A program made the position numbers and the translations under genes. A stretch of DNA of 64,000 nt from Sporosarcina sp. Te-1 (GTDB taxonomy: Bacteria; Bacillota; Bacilli; Bacillales_A; Planococcaceae): contig NZ_CP071798.1 in assembly GCF_017498505.1 (NCBI RefSeq), positions 3,335,501-3,399,500 on the forward strand, written 5' to 3'. A model generated the notes under the pieces. The model searched no databases. It was not told the DNA's origin and was given only the letters and a program-made list of their open reading frames with translations. This document shows, in pieces, positions 53,303-63,220 of this stretch. The stretch's first letter is position 1; every line of letters begins with the position of its first letter.

Positions 53303-53824
53303 TTGGAATCGACATTTAAATTTGAATTGCCTGCTCTCCGTGTACTTGAGAATGAACATCGATTCTTAACATCGCTGATGGAACATTGGCATACGATTGT
53401 TCTCGATTTTGAACGGGACATCTACTCATTGGACGAAGGAAGAGAAGCCTTGCAGTCACTGCGTAGGCAGTTGATCGACTTTATCGAACCATATAAGAAT
53501 CATACAGAAAAAGAGGAAGCGTTCCTTTTTCCATTGCTCTCAAAATATGTGGGGGATGAGCAAGGTCCGGTTCTTGCAGTGGAAGAAGAGCATGAAGAGA
53601 TCGATGCGTATATCGGGCATTTTCTTCATCATACGCGCGGGGACTGCAGCAACATGTCGTTGGAAGAGATGAAAGCTGTCGTCAAGGATGCGGGGGAAGC
53701 ATTTGAAGTGATCACCGTCCATTTCATCAAAGAGGAATCAATTCTGTTTCCGATGGTGATCAATATTCTTCGGATTCAAGAACAGGATCGGCTGTTTGAC
53801 GATCTGTATACGCCGATCATTTAA
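53303..53824 (+). CDS. Hemerythrin-like HHE protein
   Basis: A 173-aa helical-bundle protein with histidine/glutamate ligands of a di-iron site: LENEHRFL, NHTEKEEAFLFP, EEEHEEID and HFIKEESILFP. Such proteins bind O2 or NO or repair Fe-S clusters. It sits 16 bp after nreC in the same operon, so protection of the nitrate-respiration Fe-S proteins from O2 or NO is a fair inference. TTG start after AAAGGAGGGG. Confidence 0.85.
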   Translation: MESTFKFELPALRVLENEHRFLTSLMEHWHTIVLDFERDIYSLDEGREALQSLRRQLIDFIEPYKNHTEKEEAFLFPLLSKYVGDEQGPVLAVEEEHEEIDAYIGHFLHHTRGDCSNMSLEEMKAVVKDAGEAFEVITVHFIKEESILFPMVINILRIQEQDRLFDDLYTPII

Positions 53825-53911
53825 GTGCCAGTAGGGGTGTGGGTAGTCTGTCGGATGCCTGGGTTTTGGTAAATCGCATGTTGGAATCACACTACTTACA
53901 GAAACGGACTG

Positions 53912-55429
53912 ATGACAATGATTAAAAAAGCGCAATTGCCTTTACAGACCGCCAATCTCGTCGTCGGATTCATGGTATGGGTGCTCTTGTCCTCCCTTTT
54001 ACCGTTCATCCGTGAAGACATTTCGATACCACCCGAAAGATTGGCGATTGTGACTGCGGTACCAGTCGTTCTCGGATCAATTCTGCGTATCCCTCTCGGA
54101 TATTACGCGAACATTTTCGGGGCGCGCCTCATCTTCATGATCAGCTTCATTTTGCTCTTATTTCCGGTATACTTCATCAGCGAGACCTCCTCATTCACAG
54201 GGTTGATTATCGGAGGGACCTTCCTTGGTATCGGTGGAGCGGTGTTCTCAATCGGAGTCACTTCCCTTCCGAAGTATTACCCGAAAGAAAAGCACGGTCT
54301 GGTTAACGGAATTTATGGAATGGGGAATATCGGGACGGCTGTCTCTACATTTGCGGCCCCTGTCGTTGCCACCCAGATTGGCTGGTCCGCTACCGTTAAG
54401 CTTTATCTAATCATTTTGCTCGTTTTTGCCGCATTGAACTTTATCTTCGGCGATCGTCAGGAAGTGAAAGTGAAAACGCCGATTGTCGAGCAGATTAAAG
54501 GTGTCTATAAGAATGAAAAGCTATGGTTCTTCTCATTGTTTTACTTTATCACGTTCGGCTCTTTCGTCGCATTCACCGTCTTTTTACCGAACTTTCTCGT
54601 AACCTATTTCGAACTTGAGAAGGTCGATGCCGGAATGCGGACAGCGGGATTCATCATCGTGGCCACATTGCTGCGGCCGGTTGGAGGCTGGCTTGCGGAT
54701 AAATTCCAGCCGCTCTTCCTGCTGATGGGATGCTTCGCGGGCTTGACCGTTGCGGCAATTATTCTCGCATTTTCCCCTGGGATTGCACTTTACACGGTCG
54801 GCAGTATGCTGATCGCTTCCATGGCGGGAATCGGGAACGGTGTCATCTTTAAGCTGGTCCCGTTTTATTTCAACAAACAAGCGGGTATTGCAAACGGTAT
54901 CGTCTCAATGATGGGCGGACTAGGCGGATTTTTCCCTCCTTTGCTTCTGTCGACCATCCATTCGATGACCGGTTCTTATTCCATCGGCTTCATGGCATTT
55001 TCGCAGGTGGCGCTTGTCAGCCTCGTACTAGTTGTCTGGCTGTATTACATGGACCGCGTTGCTCTTTCAAGGGAAGTATTCGATTCGACGGGGCAAGGGA
55101 TCCTCGTCACAGATCCGAACGGCACGATTCTTTCCGTAAACCCTGCATTCACTCGATTGACAGGCTATACTGAAGAAGAGGTCGTAGGAAGCAACCCGAA
55201 TGTCCTGAGCTCGGGTCGCCAGACGAAACAGTTCTACACGACGATGTGGAGCATTATTGGAGATCAAGGTTCATGGCAAGGTGAAATGTGGAATAAAAAG
55301 AAGAACGGGGAAGAATATTTGGAAATGCTGACGATTAATGCAGTGAAGGATGACGCGGGTGATGTCATCCGCTATGTCGGTACATTTGTCGATATGACTT
55401 CAAACCGTTCCGAGGGCGTCCGATCTTAA
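53912..55429 (+). CDS. narK: Nitrate/nitrite transporter NarK fused to a PAS domain
   Basis: Residues 1-385 are a 12-helix MFS transporter of the NNP (NarK) family: GFMVWVLLSSLLPFI, RIPLGYYANIFGAR and GIANGIVSMMGGLGGFFPP. Residues about 395-500 form a cytosolic PAS domain (ILVTDPNGTILSVNPAFTRL, then NGEEYLEMLTINAVKD). NarK proteins usually lack such a domain. The ribosome site is weak; ATG 53918 is an alternative start. A terminator overlaps the 3' end. Confidence 0.9.
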   Translation: MTMIKKAQLPLQTANLVVGFMVWVLLSSLLPFIREDISIPPERLAIVTAVPVVLGSILRIPLGYYANIFGARLIFMISFILLLFPVYFISETSSFTGLIIGGTFLGIGGAVFSIGVTSLPKYYPKEKHGLVNGIYGMGNIGTAVSTFAAPVVATQIGWSATVKLYLIILLVFAALNFIFGDRQEVKVKTPIVEQIKGVYKNEKLWFFSLFYFITFGSFVAFTVFLPNFLVTYFELEKVDAGMRTAGFIIVATLLRPVGGWLADKFQPLFLLMGCFAGLTVAAIILAFSPGIALYTVGSMLIASMAGIGNGVIFKLVPFYFNKQAGIANGIVSMMGGLGGFFPPLLLSTIHSMTGSYSIGFMAFSQVALVSLVLVVWLYYMDRVALSREVFDSTGQGILVTDPNGTILSVNPAFTRLTGYTEEEVVGSNPNVLSSGRQTKQFYTTMWSIIGDQGSWQGEMWNKKKNGEEYLEMLTINAVKDDAGDVIRYVGTFVDMTSNRSEGVRS

Positions 55430-55450
55430 CGATCGGAAGCTCTCGGTTTA
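55410..55450 (+). terminator. Terminator at the end of the nar cluster
   Basis: CCGAGGGCGTCCGATC and GATCGGAAGCTCTCGG pair and run into TTTATTTATT. The 5' arm is inside the narK stop region. Confidence 0.75.
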
Positions 55451-55472
55451 TTTATTGGAAAGGGGTGTGTGA

Positions 55473-56492
55473 ATGGACAGCAGGTATTCAAGACAAATGC
55501 TTTTCAGGCCAATCGGTGAAGCGGGGCAAAAGCTGATCCGTTCCGCTCATGTCGTTATCATCGGGTGCGGGGCACTCGGTTCTCCGATTGCGGAAATGCT
55601 GCTCCGTGCGGGCATTGGAAAATTGACGATAGCGGACCGCGACTATGTGGAACGATCCAATTTGCAGCGCCAGCAATTGTTCACAGAGCAGGACGCGGAT
55701 GAAGGCATCCCCAAAGTCGTTGCGGCGGAGCGTCGTCTGAAAGAAATACGGCGGGATAGTAATATCCGGATAGTGCTGGACCATGTGGACGGTCCATTGC
55801 TGGAGGAACTCGTCACTGACGCCGATCTGATCATGGATGCGACCGATAATTTTGAAACACGCCTGCTGATGAATGACGTGGCTTGGAAGATAGGAATCCC
55901 ATGGATCCATGGTGCCTGCGTCGGCAGTTCGGGGACCGTATTTCCGTTTATCCCGGGCAGGACCGCCTGTTTCAGATGCCTGTTGCCTGTTCTTCCTGCT
56001 GTCAATGAAACGTGCGATACAGCGGGAATCATCGCGCCGGCAGTTCAACAGGTGGCAGCACGACAGACGGCAGAAGCGTTGAAATGGCTGACAGGGAACA
56101 AAGACGCCATGATGACGAAACTGCTCCATTTTGATATGTGGAACAATACACAGGTCGAAGCAGGCATTTCACGTCTTCGCCGTCCAACTTGCGAAACATG
56201 CGGCGATCTACCGACATACCCGTCCTTACATAAGCCGGAAGGGACGAATTATGCGGTTCTTTGCGGTCGAGAAACAGTGCAGATCATTCCAGATAACGGG
56301 CGACTGCTAACGATGGAGGATGGAGAAGACGTTGCAAAACGGATTGGCAGCGACTACAAGCGGACACCGTTCTTCATTGAGTTTCATGTGAATGGCTATC
56401 GCTGCGTCCTATTCCAAAACGGCCGCCTGCTGATCCATGGATTGCGGAATTTGAAGAAAGGCCGTCAGTTATACCATCAATTATTCGGATAG
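55473..56492 (+). CDS. moeB: MoeB/ThiF-family adenylyltransferase
   Basis: E1-like enzyme (339 aa) that adenylates the C-terminal Gly-Gly of MoaD. It has the nucleotide motif IIGCGALGSP (about 28-37), DRDYVERSNLQRQQLF, and paired CxxC zinc sites (CFRC and CETC). A C-terminal about 75-residue MoaD/ThiS-like or rhodanese-remnant extension follows. First gene of the Moco cluster; ATG after AAAGGGGTG. Confidence 0.9.
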   Translation: MDSRYSRQMLFRPIGEAGQKLIRSAHVVIIGCGALGSPIAEMLLRAGIGKLTIADRDYVERSNLQRQQLFTEQDADEGIPKVVAAERRLKEIRRDSNIRIVLDHVDGPLLEELVTDADLIMDATDNFETRLLMNDVAWKIGIPWIHGACVGSSGTVFPFIPGRTACFRCLLPVLPAVNETCDTAGIIAPAVQQVAARQTAEALKWLTGNKDAMMTKLLHFDMWNNTQVEAGISRLRRPTCETCGDLPTYPSLHKPEGTNYAVLCGRETVQIIPDNGRLLTMEDGEDVAKRIGSDYKRTPFFIEFHVNGYRCVLFQNGRLLIHGLRNLKKGRQLYHQLFG

Positions 56493-56503
56493 GAGGAAGG
56501 CAG

Positions 56504-57016
56504 TTGTCGGAACTGTTACCAACAGATAAAAGAAAGCCGATTGTCTTAGGCATCTTGACTGTCAGCGATACGCGAACGAAAGCAAATGATAAGAGCGGAG
56601 ATGTAATAGAGGAGTTAGCGAAAACTGCAGGGCATACGATTCAGGAGCGTCGTATCTGCCCCGATGAACGGGAATCAATCGAAGTGGTGCTGAACCAATG
56701 GCTGCAGGATTCAGAGGTTGAGGCTATTTTAATAACAGGCGGAACGGGGATCGGTTTGCGGGACGTGACGATTGAAACGGTAACGCCGTATTTCACGAAG
56801 CCGCTCGATGGCTTCGGAGAACTGTTCCGTTTTTTGAGCTACACGGAGGATGTCGGATCGAAAGCGATGTTAAGCCGCGCCACGGCTGGCGGGATCGGGG
56901 AAAAGGCGCTTTTCGCCTTGCCGGGTTCTTCCAAAGCTGTGAAACTCGCAATGGAAAAGTTGATTTTGCCGGAGCTCCATCACATTGTATATGAGTTGAC
57001 GAAGCACCGGCTCTAA
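56504..57016 (+). CDS. moaB: Molybdopterin adenylyltransferase family, MoaB
   Basis: MogA/MoaB fold, 170 aa. ILTVSDTRTKANDKSGD at the start and LITGGTGIGLRDVTIE in the middle are diagnostic. It adenylates molybdopterin before metal insertion. TTG start after AGGAGGAAG, 11 bp after moeB. Convergent with moaC. Confidence 0.92.
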   Translation: MSELLPTDKRKPIVLGILTVSDTRTKANDKSGDVIEELAKTAGHTIQERRICPDERESIEVVLNQWLQDSEVEAILITGGTGIGLRDVTIETVTPYFTKPLDGFGELFRFLSYTEDVGSKAMLSRATAGGIGEKALFALPGSSKAVKLAMEKLILPELHHIVYELTKHRL

Positions 57017-57026
57017 AAGAGTGGTA

Positions 57027-57521
57027 TCAGTTGGGTTGCCGTGAATAATCGCCGTTTTTGCCACCCGTCTTGGATAGCAGCATGGTCGGCCCGATGACCA
57101 TGTCCTTGCCGGCTGCTTTGCACATGTCATAAATGGTGAGGGCTGCAGCCGAGGCGGCGGTGAGGGCTTCCATTTCGACGCCTGTCACGCCTTTTGTTTT
57201 TACTTCCGCTTCTATTGCAACTTCGTAATGATGGGCAGCCTCGTCAATATTCCAGCTGAAACGGACATCGACTCCCGTCAAGGCCAGGGGGTGGCACATC
57301 GGAATGATAGAGGAAGTATTTTTTGCCGCCATGATGGCAGCGACTTGCGCAACGGCAAAGACATCACCCTTTTTATTCGTCCCTTCCGTAATTTGAGAAT
57401 GGATCGTTTCGTTGACGACAATGGATGAAACTGCAACTGCTGTTCGTGTCGTAATCGATTTGTCGGAGACGTCGACCATCTTCGCACGTCCTTGCTCATT
57501 AAAATGCGTCAGTTCAGACAA
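57027..57521 (-). CDS. moaC: Cyclic pyranopterin monophosphate synthase MoaC
   Basis: Second Moco step, acting on the MoaA product. [20 protein letters not shown] at the start and [14 protein letters not shown], then [18 protein letters not shown] identify it. The open frame extends far upstream, but GGAAGGA lies 9 bp before TTG 57521, giving a normal 164-aa protein; ATG 57530 directly abuts that site. It is on the opposite strand to the rest of the cluster and divergent from moeA. Confidence 0.9.
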   Translation of the reverse strand: MSELTHFNEQGRAKMVDVSDKSITTRTAVAVSSIVVNETIHSQITEGTNKKGDVFAVAQVAAIMAAKNTSSIIPMCHPLALTGVDVRFSWNIDEAAHHYEVAIEAEVKTKGVTGVEMEALTAASAAALTIYDMCKAAGKDMVIGPTMLLSKTGGKNGDYSRQPN

Positions 57522-57634
57522 TGGATTCATTCCTTCCGTCATAGTACTGTTAGTAGAGGATAGTACGAATTTGAAGAGTTCGGAGAGAACTTGTTTCATG
57601 ATACTAGTATAACAGAAGAGAGGAGCGGATTTGC

Positions 57635-58891
57635 ATGGTGGAAATGAGAAAGCCGATTCCAGTTTCGGAAGCCGTCCGTCTGGTAATAAAACATGTTGCT
57701 TCGAACGGGACAGAGCGGGTAGCGCTGGATGAGGCGTATGGAAGAATACTAGCGGAGCCGATACTGGCGAAGCACGATGTACCGCCTTTTGACCGATCGC
57801 CTTATGACGGTTTCGCCATCCGGTCGATCGATACGGATGGAGCGTCCGGCGATAATCGGATGTCTTTCCGAGTGATTGGCGAAATTGGGGCGGGTTATGT
57901 AGGAGATAAGCCGATTGGTGAAAAGGAAGCATATCGGATCATGACTGGAGCTCAGTTGCCGGAAGGGGCGGATGCTGTTGTTATGCTGGAGCAGACAGTG
58001 GAAGAGGAAGATGGTTTCACGCTGCGCAAACCTTTTGTACCCGGTGAAAATATTTCCTTTAAAGGGGAAGACGCCAAAGAGGGAGAACGGCTGGTAGAAG
58101 CGGGTTCTCTCATTCATCCAGGTACGATCGCGCTGCTAGCGACATTCGGCTATGCTCAAGTGAAGGTGGCGAAAAAACCGGTGGTGGGTGTGCTGTCAAC
58201 AGGAACCGAGTTGTTGGATGTCGCTGATGAACTGGTCCCAGGGAAAATCCGCAATTCGAACGGACCGATGATTCAGGCCCAGCTCGAGCGGATGGGGATC
58301 GCGTACCGTTCATACGGAATGATGGCGGATGATCTCAACGCCTGTACAGACCTAGTCGCCAAGGCGATCGAGGAGACGGATCTTCTTCTGACGACCGGCG
58401 GTGTTTCTGTCGGCGATTATGATTATTTGCCGGCCATTTATAAACGGCTCGGGGCTGAAGTGTTGTTCAATAAGGTAGCGATGCGTCCAGGCAGTGTCAC
58501 GACTGTCGCGGTTTTAGGGAAGAAATTGCTGTTTGGGCTATCCGGTAATCCGTCCGCTTGCTTTACGGGATTCGAATTGTTTGCCCGTCCAGCTATTCTG
58601 GGCATGATGGGCAGCAATGCGCCTTATATGCCAAGGATGCGAGCGCGGCTTGGAGAGGACTTCACGAAGCCGAATCCATTCACACGATTCATCCGGGCGA
58701 CTTGGGAATTCACGTCCGATGGGATCGTCGCTTTGCCAGCGGGATTCAATAAATCGAATGCCGTTTCGTCGATTGCGCGCGGCAATTGTCTGATTGGTCT
58801 GCCGAACGGGACTCGTGGTTTTGTGGCTGGAGACGAAGTCGATATTCTTCTTCTTGGAAGTGAGCAAGGCGTAAGTGAGTGGACATTATGA
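57635..58891 (+). CDS. moeA: Molybdenum insertase MoeA
   Basis: 418-aa enzyme that inserts molybdate into adenylylated molybdopterin. [49 protein letters not shown] and [15 protein letters not shown] are family motifs; the C-terminal beta domain IV is present. Its stop overlaps mobB (ATGA). Confidence 0.95.
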   Translation: MVEMRKPIPVSEAVRLVIKHVASNGTERVALDEAYGRILAEPILAKHDVPPFDRSPYDGFAIRSIDTDGASGDNRMSFRVIGEIGAGYVGDKPIGEKEAYRIMTGAQLPEGADAVVMLEQTVEEEDGFTLRKPFVPGENISFKGEDAKEGERLVEAGSLIHPGTIALLATFGYAQVKVAKKPVVGVLSTGTELLDVADELVPGKIRNSNGPMIQAQLERMGIAYRSYGMMADDLNACTDLVAKAIEETDLLLTTGGVSVGDYDYLPAIYKRLGAEVLFNKVAMRPGSVTTVAVLGKKLLFGLSGNPSACFTGFELFARPAILGMMGSNAPYMPRMRARLGEDFTKPNPFTRFIRATWEFTSDGIVALPAGFNKSNAVSSIARGNCLIGLPNGTRGFVAGDEVDILLLGSEQGVSEWTL

Positions 58892-59391
58892 AAACATTGC
58901 ATGTCGTCGGGTATAAAAATAGCGGGAAGACGACACTCATTTCGAGATGGGTCCGGTGGCTGAAGAAACAGGGATTATCGGTTGCCGTACTGAAACACCA
59001 CGGCCATGGCGGTAAGCCTGAAATGCCTGGTGAAGGGACGGATACCGATAGATTTTTGGACAGTGGCGCAGATGCGACGCTCGTTGCGGGAGGCGGCTCG
59101 ATTCAATTTATCTGGAATGAAGAACCGGAATTTATGCTATTGAAAACGCTCATTTCCCAAGGAAAGCCTGATATTTTATTGATAGAAGGGTATAAGAGAG
59201 AAAAAGGAGATAAAGTAATTCTCCTTCGAAACAAGGAAGATTGGGATGCCCTGCGAGATTTAGAGGGGATGCAGCTGGTGATCGGCTGCTCTGGAATCAA
59301 GCCGGATTGCATGCATATTGATTCGAGGGAAAGTGAACGCGCGATCGATGAATGGTTTGCTAAATGGATAGCAGAGGGGGCTGGCGGATGA
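58888..59391 (+). CDS. mobB: Molybdopterin-guanine dinucleotide biosynthesis protein MobB
   Basis: P-loop GTPase (167 aa) that helps MobA or delivers MGD. Walker A GYKNSGKTTLI, then HHGHGGKPEMPGEGTDTDRF and ILLIEGYKREKGDKV. ATG 58888 overlaps the moeA stop and its own stop overlaps moaE, so the group is translationally coupled. Confidence 0.93.
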   Translation: MKTLHVVGYKNSGKTTLISRWVRWLKKQGLSVAVLKHHGHGGKPEMPGEGTDTDRFLDSGADATLVAGGGSIQFIWNEEPEFMLLKTLISQGKPDILLIEGYKREKGDKVILLRNKEDWDALRDLEGMQLVIGCSGIKPDCMHIDSRESERAIDEWFAKWIAEGAGG

Positions 59392-59828
59392 AACCGTTTG
59401 AAATTGTAGAGGAACCGATTGATGTAAAAAAATATATGGATTACGTCCTGCATCCGTCTGCTGGTGCAGTGACCGTTTTTACAGGCAATGTGCGGGAATG
59501 GACACACGGTGTGCGTACATTGTATTTATCATACGAAGCCTATGTTCCGATGGCAGAAAAGAAGATGGCCGAAATCGGAGCTGAGATGGAGGAAAAGTGG
59601 CCGGGAGTACGAGTTGCGATAGCCCACCGGATCGGAGAGCTTCAAATTTCCGATATTGCGGTCGTCATTGCTGTGTCGTCCCCGCACAGGAAAGCGGCGT
59701 ATGAGGCGAATGAGTATGCCATTGACCGCATTAAGGAAGTGGTGCCGATCTGGAAAAAAGAGATTTGGGAAGACGGCGAAGAGTGGATCGGCGCGCAGAA
59801 AAAATATCCGTCGAAAGGGGTGGAGTGA
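59388..59828 (+). CDS. moaE: Molybdopterin synthase large subunit MoaE
   Basis: 146 aa; catalyses sulfur transfer to precursor Z together with MoaD. Family segments are GAVTVFTGNVREWTHGV, LSYEAYVPMAEKKM and the Lys-containing PIWKKEIWEDGEEWIGA. ATG 59388 overlaps the mobB stop (ATGA); the frame from 59364 is inside mobB. Confidence 0.95.
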   Translation: MKPFEIVEEPIDVKKYMDYVLHPSAGAVTVFTGNVREWTHGVRTLYLSYEAYVPMAEKKMAEIGAEMEEKWPGVRVAIAHRIGELQISDIAVVIAVSSPHRKAAYEANEYAIDRIKEVVPIWKKEIWEDGEEWIGAQKKYPSKGVE

Positions 59829-59829
59829 G

Positions 59830-60063
59830 TTGATCACTGTAAAATACTTTGCAAGGCTTAGAGATGTCGCTGGGAAAGGTGAGGAGACGCTTGACCGGGA
59901 GGAACTGACCGTGTCGGAACTGCTCGATTGGGCGGAATCGACTTATCCAGGGTTCGGTGCAGACAACGTTCAAGTGGCGGTGAATGAAGAATATGCCCTA
60001 AAAGAAGATACAATTCGATCGGGAGACGTTTGCGCATTCATCCCTCCTGTGAGCGGAGGCTGA
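59830..60063 (+). CDS. moaD: Molybdopterin synthase small subunit MoaD
   Basis: Ubiquitin-like sulfur carrier of 77 aa ending in Gly-Gly (FIPPVSGG), the residue adenylated by MoeB and then thiocarboxylated. TTG 59830 lies 1 bp after the moaE stop, with GGGGTGGAG upstream. The stop overlaps mobA (TGATG). Confidence 0.93.
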   Translation: MITVKYFARLRDVAGKGEETLDREELTVSELLDWAESTYPGFGADNVQVAVNEEYALKEDTIRSGDVCAFIPPVSGG

Positions 60064-60656
60064 TGCGGACGGCAGGAATTATCCTTGCAGGCGGTTTGTC
60101 CAGCCGGTTCGGCTCCCCAAAAGCGTTTGCGAAGTGGAGGGGGAAACGGTTTTATGAGTACTCCTTGCAGGCGCTCTCCCCTTTTTGTGATGAGTGCATG
60201 ATTGTCACGAGACCCGAGTTAATGTTGCGCTTTCCGCAGGAGATGAAGGTTGTGACGGACCTCGCTGGATTTGCGGGGCAAGGGCCGGTTGCCGGTATTT
60301 TGTCGGGTATGGAGGCAATGGAAGCCGATCGTTACATCGTGTTGCCATGCGATATGCCATTCATGGATAGGGATGTAATTGGTGAGTTATTAAAGAAGCA
60401 TCAATCAGATGTCACGGCAGTCGTTTTAGACGGCAAGCATCATCCGCTCGTATCGGTGTGGGATTGCTCTGCAAAGGCAGAATTGAAGCAGGCGCTGGTC
60501 AATGGGCAAAGGCGTGTGTTGGAAGTGCAGGAGAAGATCGGCGTTAGATGGGTGGATGGCCGTTCATTGACATGTAACCCTGCAAAAGTTTTCGAGAATG
60601 TGAACAGGCCTGACATGTTGGAAAGGAGAGGATCACATGGAGGCGATAGTAGATAA
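60063..60656 (+). CDS. mobA: Molybdenum cofactor guanylyltransferase MobA
   Basis: Adds GMP to Mo-molybdopterin to form MGD, the cofactor used by NarG. The nucleotide motif [20 protein letters not shown], the metal site LPCDMPFMD and HHPLVSVWD are visible. 197 aa. ATG 60063 overlaps the moaD stop. Confidence 0.93.
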   Translation: MRTAGIILAGGLSSRFGSPKAFAKWRGKRFYEYSLQALSPFCDECMIVTRPELMLRFPQEMKVVTDLAGFAGQGPVAGILSGMEAMEADRYIVLPCDMPFMDRDVIGELLKKHQSDVTAVVLDGKHHPLVSVWDCSAKAELKQALVNGQRRVLEVQEKIGVRWVDGRSLTCNPAKVFENVNRPDMLERRGSHGGDSR

Positions 60657-61647
60657 ACTGGGACGTCCGATCCGTGATTTGAGGATTTCGGTGACAGACC
60701 GATGCAATTTCCGATGTACGTACTGCATGCCGAAAGAAATATTCGGGGATGATTATGCATTTTTGCCGAAAAGCGAACTGCTGTCCTTCGAGGAAATCGA
60801 GCGATTTTCAAACATCTTTGCTTCTCTCGGTGTAAAGAAGCTACGATTGACGGGCGGCGAACCCTTGATGCGGCGAAATCTTCCCGATTTGATTGCCAAG
60901 CTGACGAACATCGAAGGAATCGAAGACATTGGGCTGACGACGAACGGCGTGCTGCTCGGCCAGTATGCCAAGCCGCTCTATGACGCAGGCCTCCGCCGAT
61001 TGAATATGAGTCTCGATGCGCTAGATCCGGAGCTGTTCGGGAAAATGAACGGCCGCGGCATCAAGCCGGATCTCATCCTTTCCAATATCAATCGGGCGAA
61101 GGAACTCGGCTTTGAGATCAAGATGAACATGGTCGTCCAAAAGGGTCTCAATGAAAAGGAAATCCTCCCGATGGCTGCCTATTTCAAAGAGCGGGGCATT
61201 ACGCTCCGATTCATTGAATTTATGGACGTCGGCAACGACAACGGTTGGAGCTTCGAAAAGGTTGTGACGAAGAAGGAAATCTACGACATGCTGAGCGCGG
61301 AGTATGGGATGGAGTCAGCAGAGGAAGCGTATTACGGTGAAGTTGCGAAACGTTACCGCTACTTTGATAATGGGGCGGAAGTCGGCTTTATCACATCTGT
61401 ATCCGAATCCTTCTGTTCCTCATGCACGCGGGCAAGGCTTTCCTCGGACGGCAAGCTGTACACCTGCCTGTTCGCATCCAACGGTTTTGATTTGCGCGAA
61501 CTGATCCGCAGCGGAATGACAGATGAAGAGCTTCGTGAACGGATCGTATCAGTTTGGGAAAGCCGCGGCGACCGATATTCTGATGAGCGGACAGAACAGA
61601 CGGCGAAAAACCGGAAAAAGATTAATATGAGTTATATAGGTGGATGA
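60637..61647 (+). CDS. moaA: GTP 3',8-cyclase MoaA
   Basis: Radical-SAM enzyme (336 aa) for the first Moco step. The SAM cluster motif CNFRCTYC lies near residue 23; [15 protein letters not shown] follows. The C-terminal second cluster motif is [20 protein letters not shown], and the tail ends in the conserved Gly-Gly (MSYIGG). ATG after GAAAGGAGAGG, overlapping mobA by 20 bp. Last gene of the Moco operon. Confidence 0.97.
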   Translation: MEAIVDKLGRPIRDLRISVTDRCNFRCTYCMPKEIFGDDYAFLPKSELLSFEEIERFSNIFASLGVKKLRLTGGEPLMRRNLPDLIAKLTNIEGIEDIGLTTNGVLLGQYAKPLYDAGLRRLNMSLDALDPELFGKMNGRGIKPDLILSNINRAKELGFEIKMNMVVQKGLNEKEILPMAAYFKERGITLRFIEFMDVGNDNGWSFEKVVTKKEIYDMLSAEYGMESAEEAYYGEVAKRYRYFDNGAEVGFITSVSESFCSSCTRARLSSDGKLYTCLFASNGFDLRELIRSGMTDEELRERIVSVWESRGDRYSDERTEQTAKNRKKINMSYIGG

Positions 61648-61994
61648 TAAGTTTTTGACTAATGAAGTATGCGTGACTTTCTAACCTTATACAATTTACC
61701 TGATTATATCGATATTTTTATTGTGAAGAAAAGAGCAAACGTAAAAACTGTAATTGGTATTTAAAACAAAGGAGCTGTGATAAAACCATTTGGTTTATCA
61801 CAGCTTCGTCAATATTGGGATGAAATTTTAGACTTTTGTCGAGGGTACCAATGAGATTATGAATTATATTGATGCGGACAATTTTAGCGTTGCTCGCTGA
61901 CAACCCGCTTCAACATCAAAACTTGTGGGAGGGACTTCCTTTTTTTATGGTGTTGTCCTTCTCCTGCAAGGGAGGGAATTATGAAATTGAGATA
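61648..61994. other. AT-rich intergenic stretch with a large inverted repeat
   Basis: No convincing gene. A strong hairpin, AGCTGTGATAAA...TTTATCACAGCT (61773-61805), has no U-run on the plus strand but is followed by CCTTTGTTTT on the minus strand, so it could end a minus transcript. At 61981 an ATG with AAGGGAGGG upstream opens a 27-codon frame (MKLRYYWMRKIG...) that is antisense to the dehydrogenase end; it may be the start of a gene cut by a rearrangement. Confidence 0.4.
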
Positions 61995-63083
61995 TTATTG
62001 GATGCGTAAAATCGGTTTAATTGCCTCACCGTTTTTTGATGCTAGGAACGCTTCGTTAATTTGATCAAAGTTATAGAACTTTACCAGTTTATCAAATGGG
62101 AATTGACCTGCTTTGTAGTAATCAACTAATTGTGGAATAAAGACATTTGGCACTGAATCGCCTTCAATTACCCCCACCATTGTTTTACCTTCAGCCATTA
62201 AATCATTATGCACATCAATATTCATTTCTGGTGTAACACCAACGATTGCTGCAATGCCTAGTGGGCGTAGTGCCTGTAAACATTGGCGAACAACTGGTGG
62301 AACCCCCGTTGTATCAACTGCGTATTTAGTACCACCTTTTGTTAGCTCTTTAATTTCTTTTACGACATCTACTTTTGATCCGTTAAATGCATGTGTTGCA
62401 CCCAGCTCTTTCGCCAGCTCTAAGCGTGAATCATGTACATCAACGGCGATAATTGTTTTACAACCTACAATTTTCGCAGCCATAATAGCGCTTAAACCAA
62501 CTGCACCTGCACCATAAATGGCAATTGTTGAGCCGAATTCCGGTTTGAGTTTATTCAACACAGTGCCTGCACCGGTTTGAATCCCACAACCTAAAGGACC
62601 CAATAATGCCAAATCTACCTCTTTATCTACTTTCACCACATTGCGCTCGTGAGCAATCGCATAGGTACCGAATGAAGATTGACCAAAGAACGTGGAAAGG
62701 GGCTGACCGTCTTTGGATAAACGATGTGTGTAATCGTCATTTGTACCACCAAAGTTTAAGTCATTGAAAGTCTCACAAACTGTAGGGTGACCCGTTAAAC
62801 AGTGATCGCAATGACCGCAATGTGCAAACGATAATACAACATGATCGCCTTTTTCAAAACGAGTAACCCCTTCCCCAACTTCTTCTACAATACCTGCACC
62901 TTCATGTCCCAGTACTGCTGGCAGTGGTGCGATTGCTAAATCACGAGCAACTGCATCTGTATGGCAAACACCCGTAGCAACAATTTTAACTAATACCTCA
63001 TTTGCTTTTGGTGTCGCTAAGTCTACTTCTTCAAGAACAAAGTCTTGACCTTGTCCATTTGTCACTGCTGCTTTAATTTTCAT
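61995..63083 (-). CDS. Zinc-dependent alcohol dehydrogenase
   Basis: Medium-chain dehydrogenase (362 aa) with catalytic zinc ligands in GVCHTDAVARD and GHEGAGIVEEVG, structural zinc Cys in CGHCDHCLTGHPTVC and NAD motif GAGAVGLSA. It resembles aryl/benzyl-alcohol dehydrogenases. ATG 63083 follows GGGAGG at 8 bp. Codon use is clearly AT-richer than in the Moco genes, suggesting separate origin. The divergent LysR gene probably regulates it. It could also reduce acetaldehyde from the eut pathway, since no eutG is present, but that is speculation. Confidence 0.9.
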   Translation of the reverse strand: MKIKAAVTNGQGQDFVLEEVDLATPKANEVLVKIVATGVCHTDAVARDLAIAPLPAVLGHEGAGIVEEVGEGVTRFEKGDHVVLSFAHCGHCDHCLTGHPTVCETFNDLNFGGTNDDYTHRLSKDGQPLSTFFGQSSFGTYAIAHERNVVKVDKEVDLALLGPLGCGIQTGAGTVLNKLKPEFGSTIAIYGAGAVGLSAIMAAKIVGCKTIIAVDVHDSRLELAKELGATHAFNGSKVDVVKEIKELTKGGTKYAVDTTGVPPVVRQCLQALRPLGIAAIVGVTPEMNIDVHNDLMAEGKTMVGVIEGDSVPNVFIPQLVDYYKAGQFPFDKLVKFYNFDQINEAFLASKNGEAIKPILRIQ

Positions 63084-63220
63084 GCTTAAACCCTCCCAAA
63101 AGGATCGTTCAATTTGATATAACATATTGAATTCCGCTATCATTGTATTCGTTTGCAGAAATCGCTACAATATACCCAAATCAATATCTATATTCATTAT
63201 GATTCATAAAGGGAGATAAT

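Noticed and set aside
55488-56129. 213-aa minus-strand ORF antisense to moeB
   Set aside because: Overlaps the clear MoeB motifs on the plus strand; composition is that of an antisense frame.
57522-57932. N-terminal extension of moaC to 301 aa
   Set aside because: The extension overlaps the moeA start on the other strand, and MoaC normally begins at [10 protein letters not shown]; a ribosome site supports TTG 57521.
61773-61805. Insertion-sequence end
   Set aside because: The inverted repeat is a single local hairpin; no transposase or second end was found.
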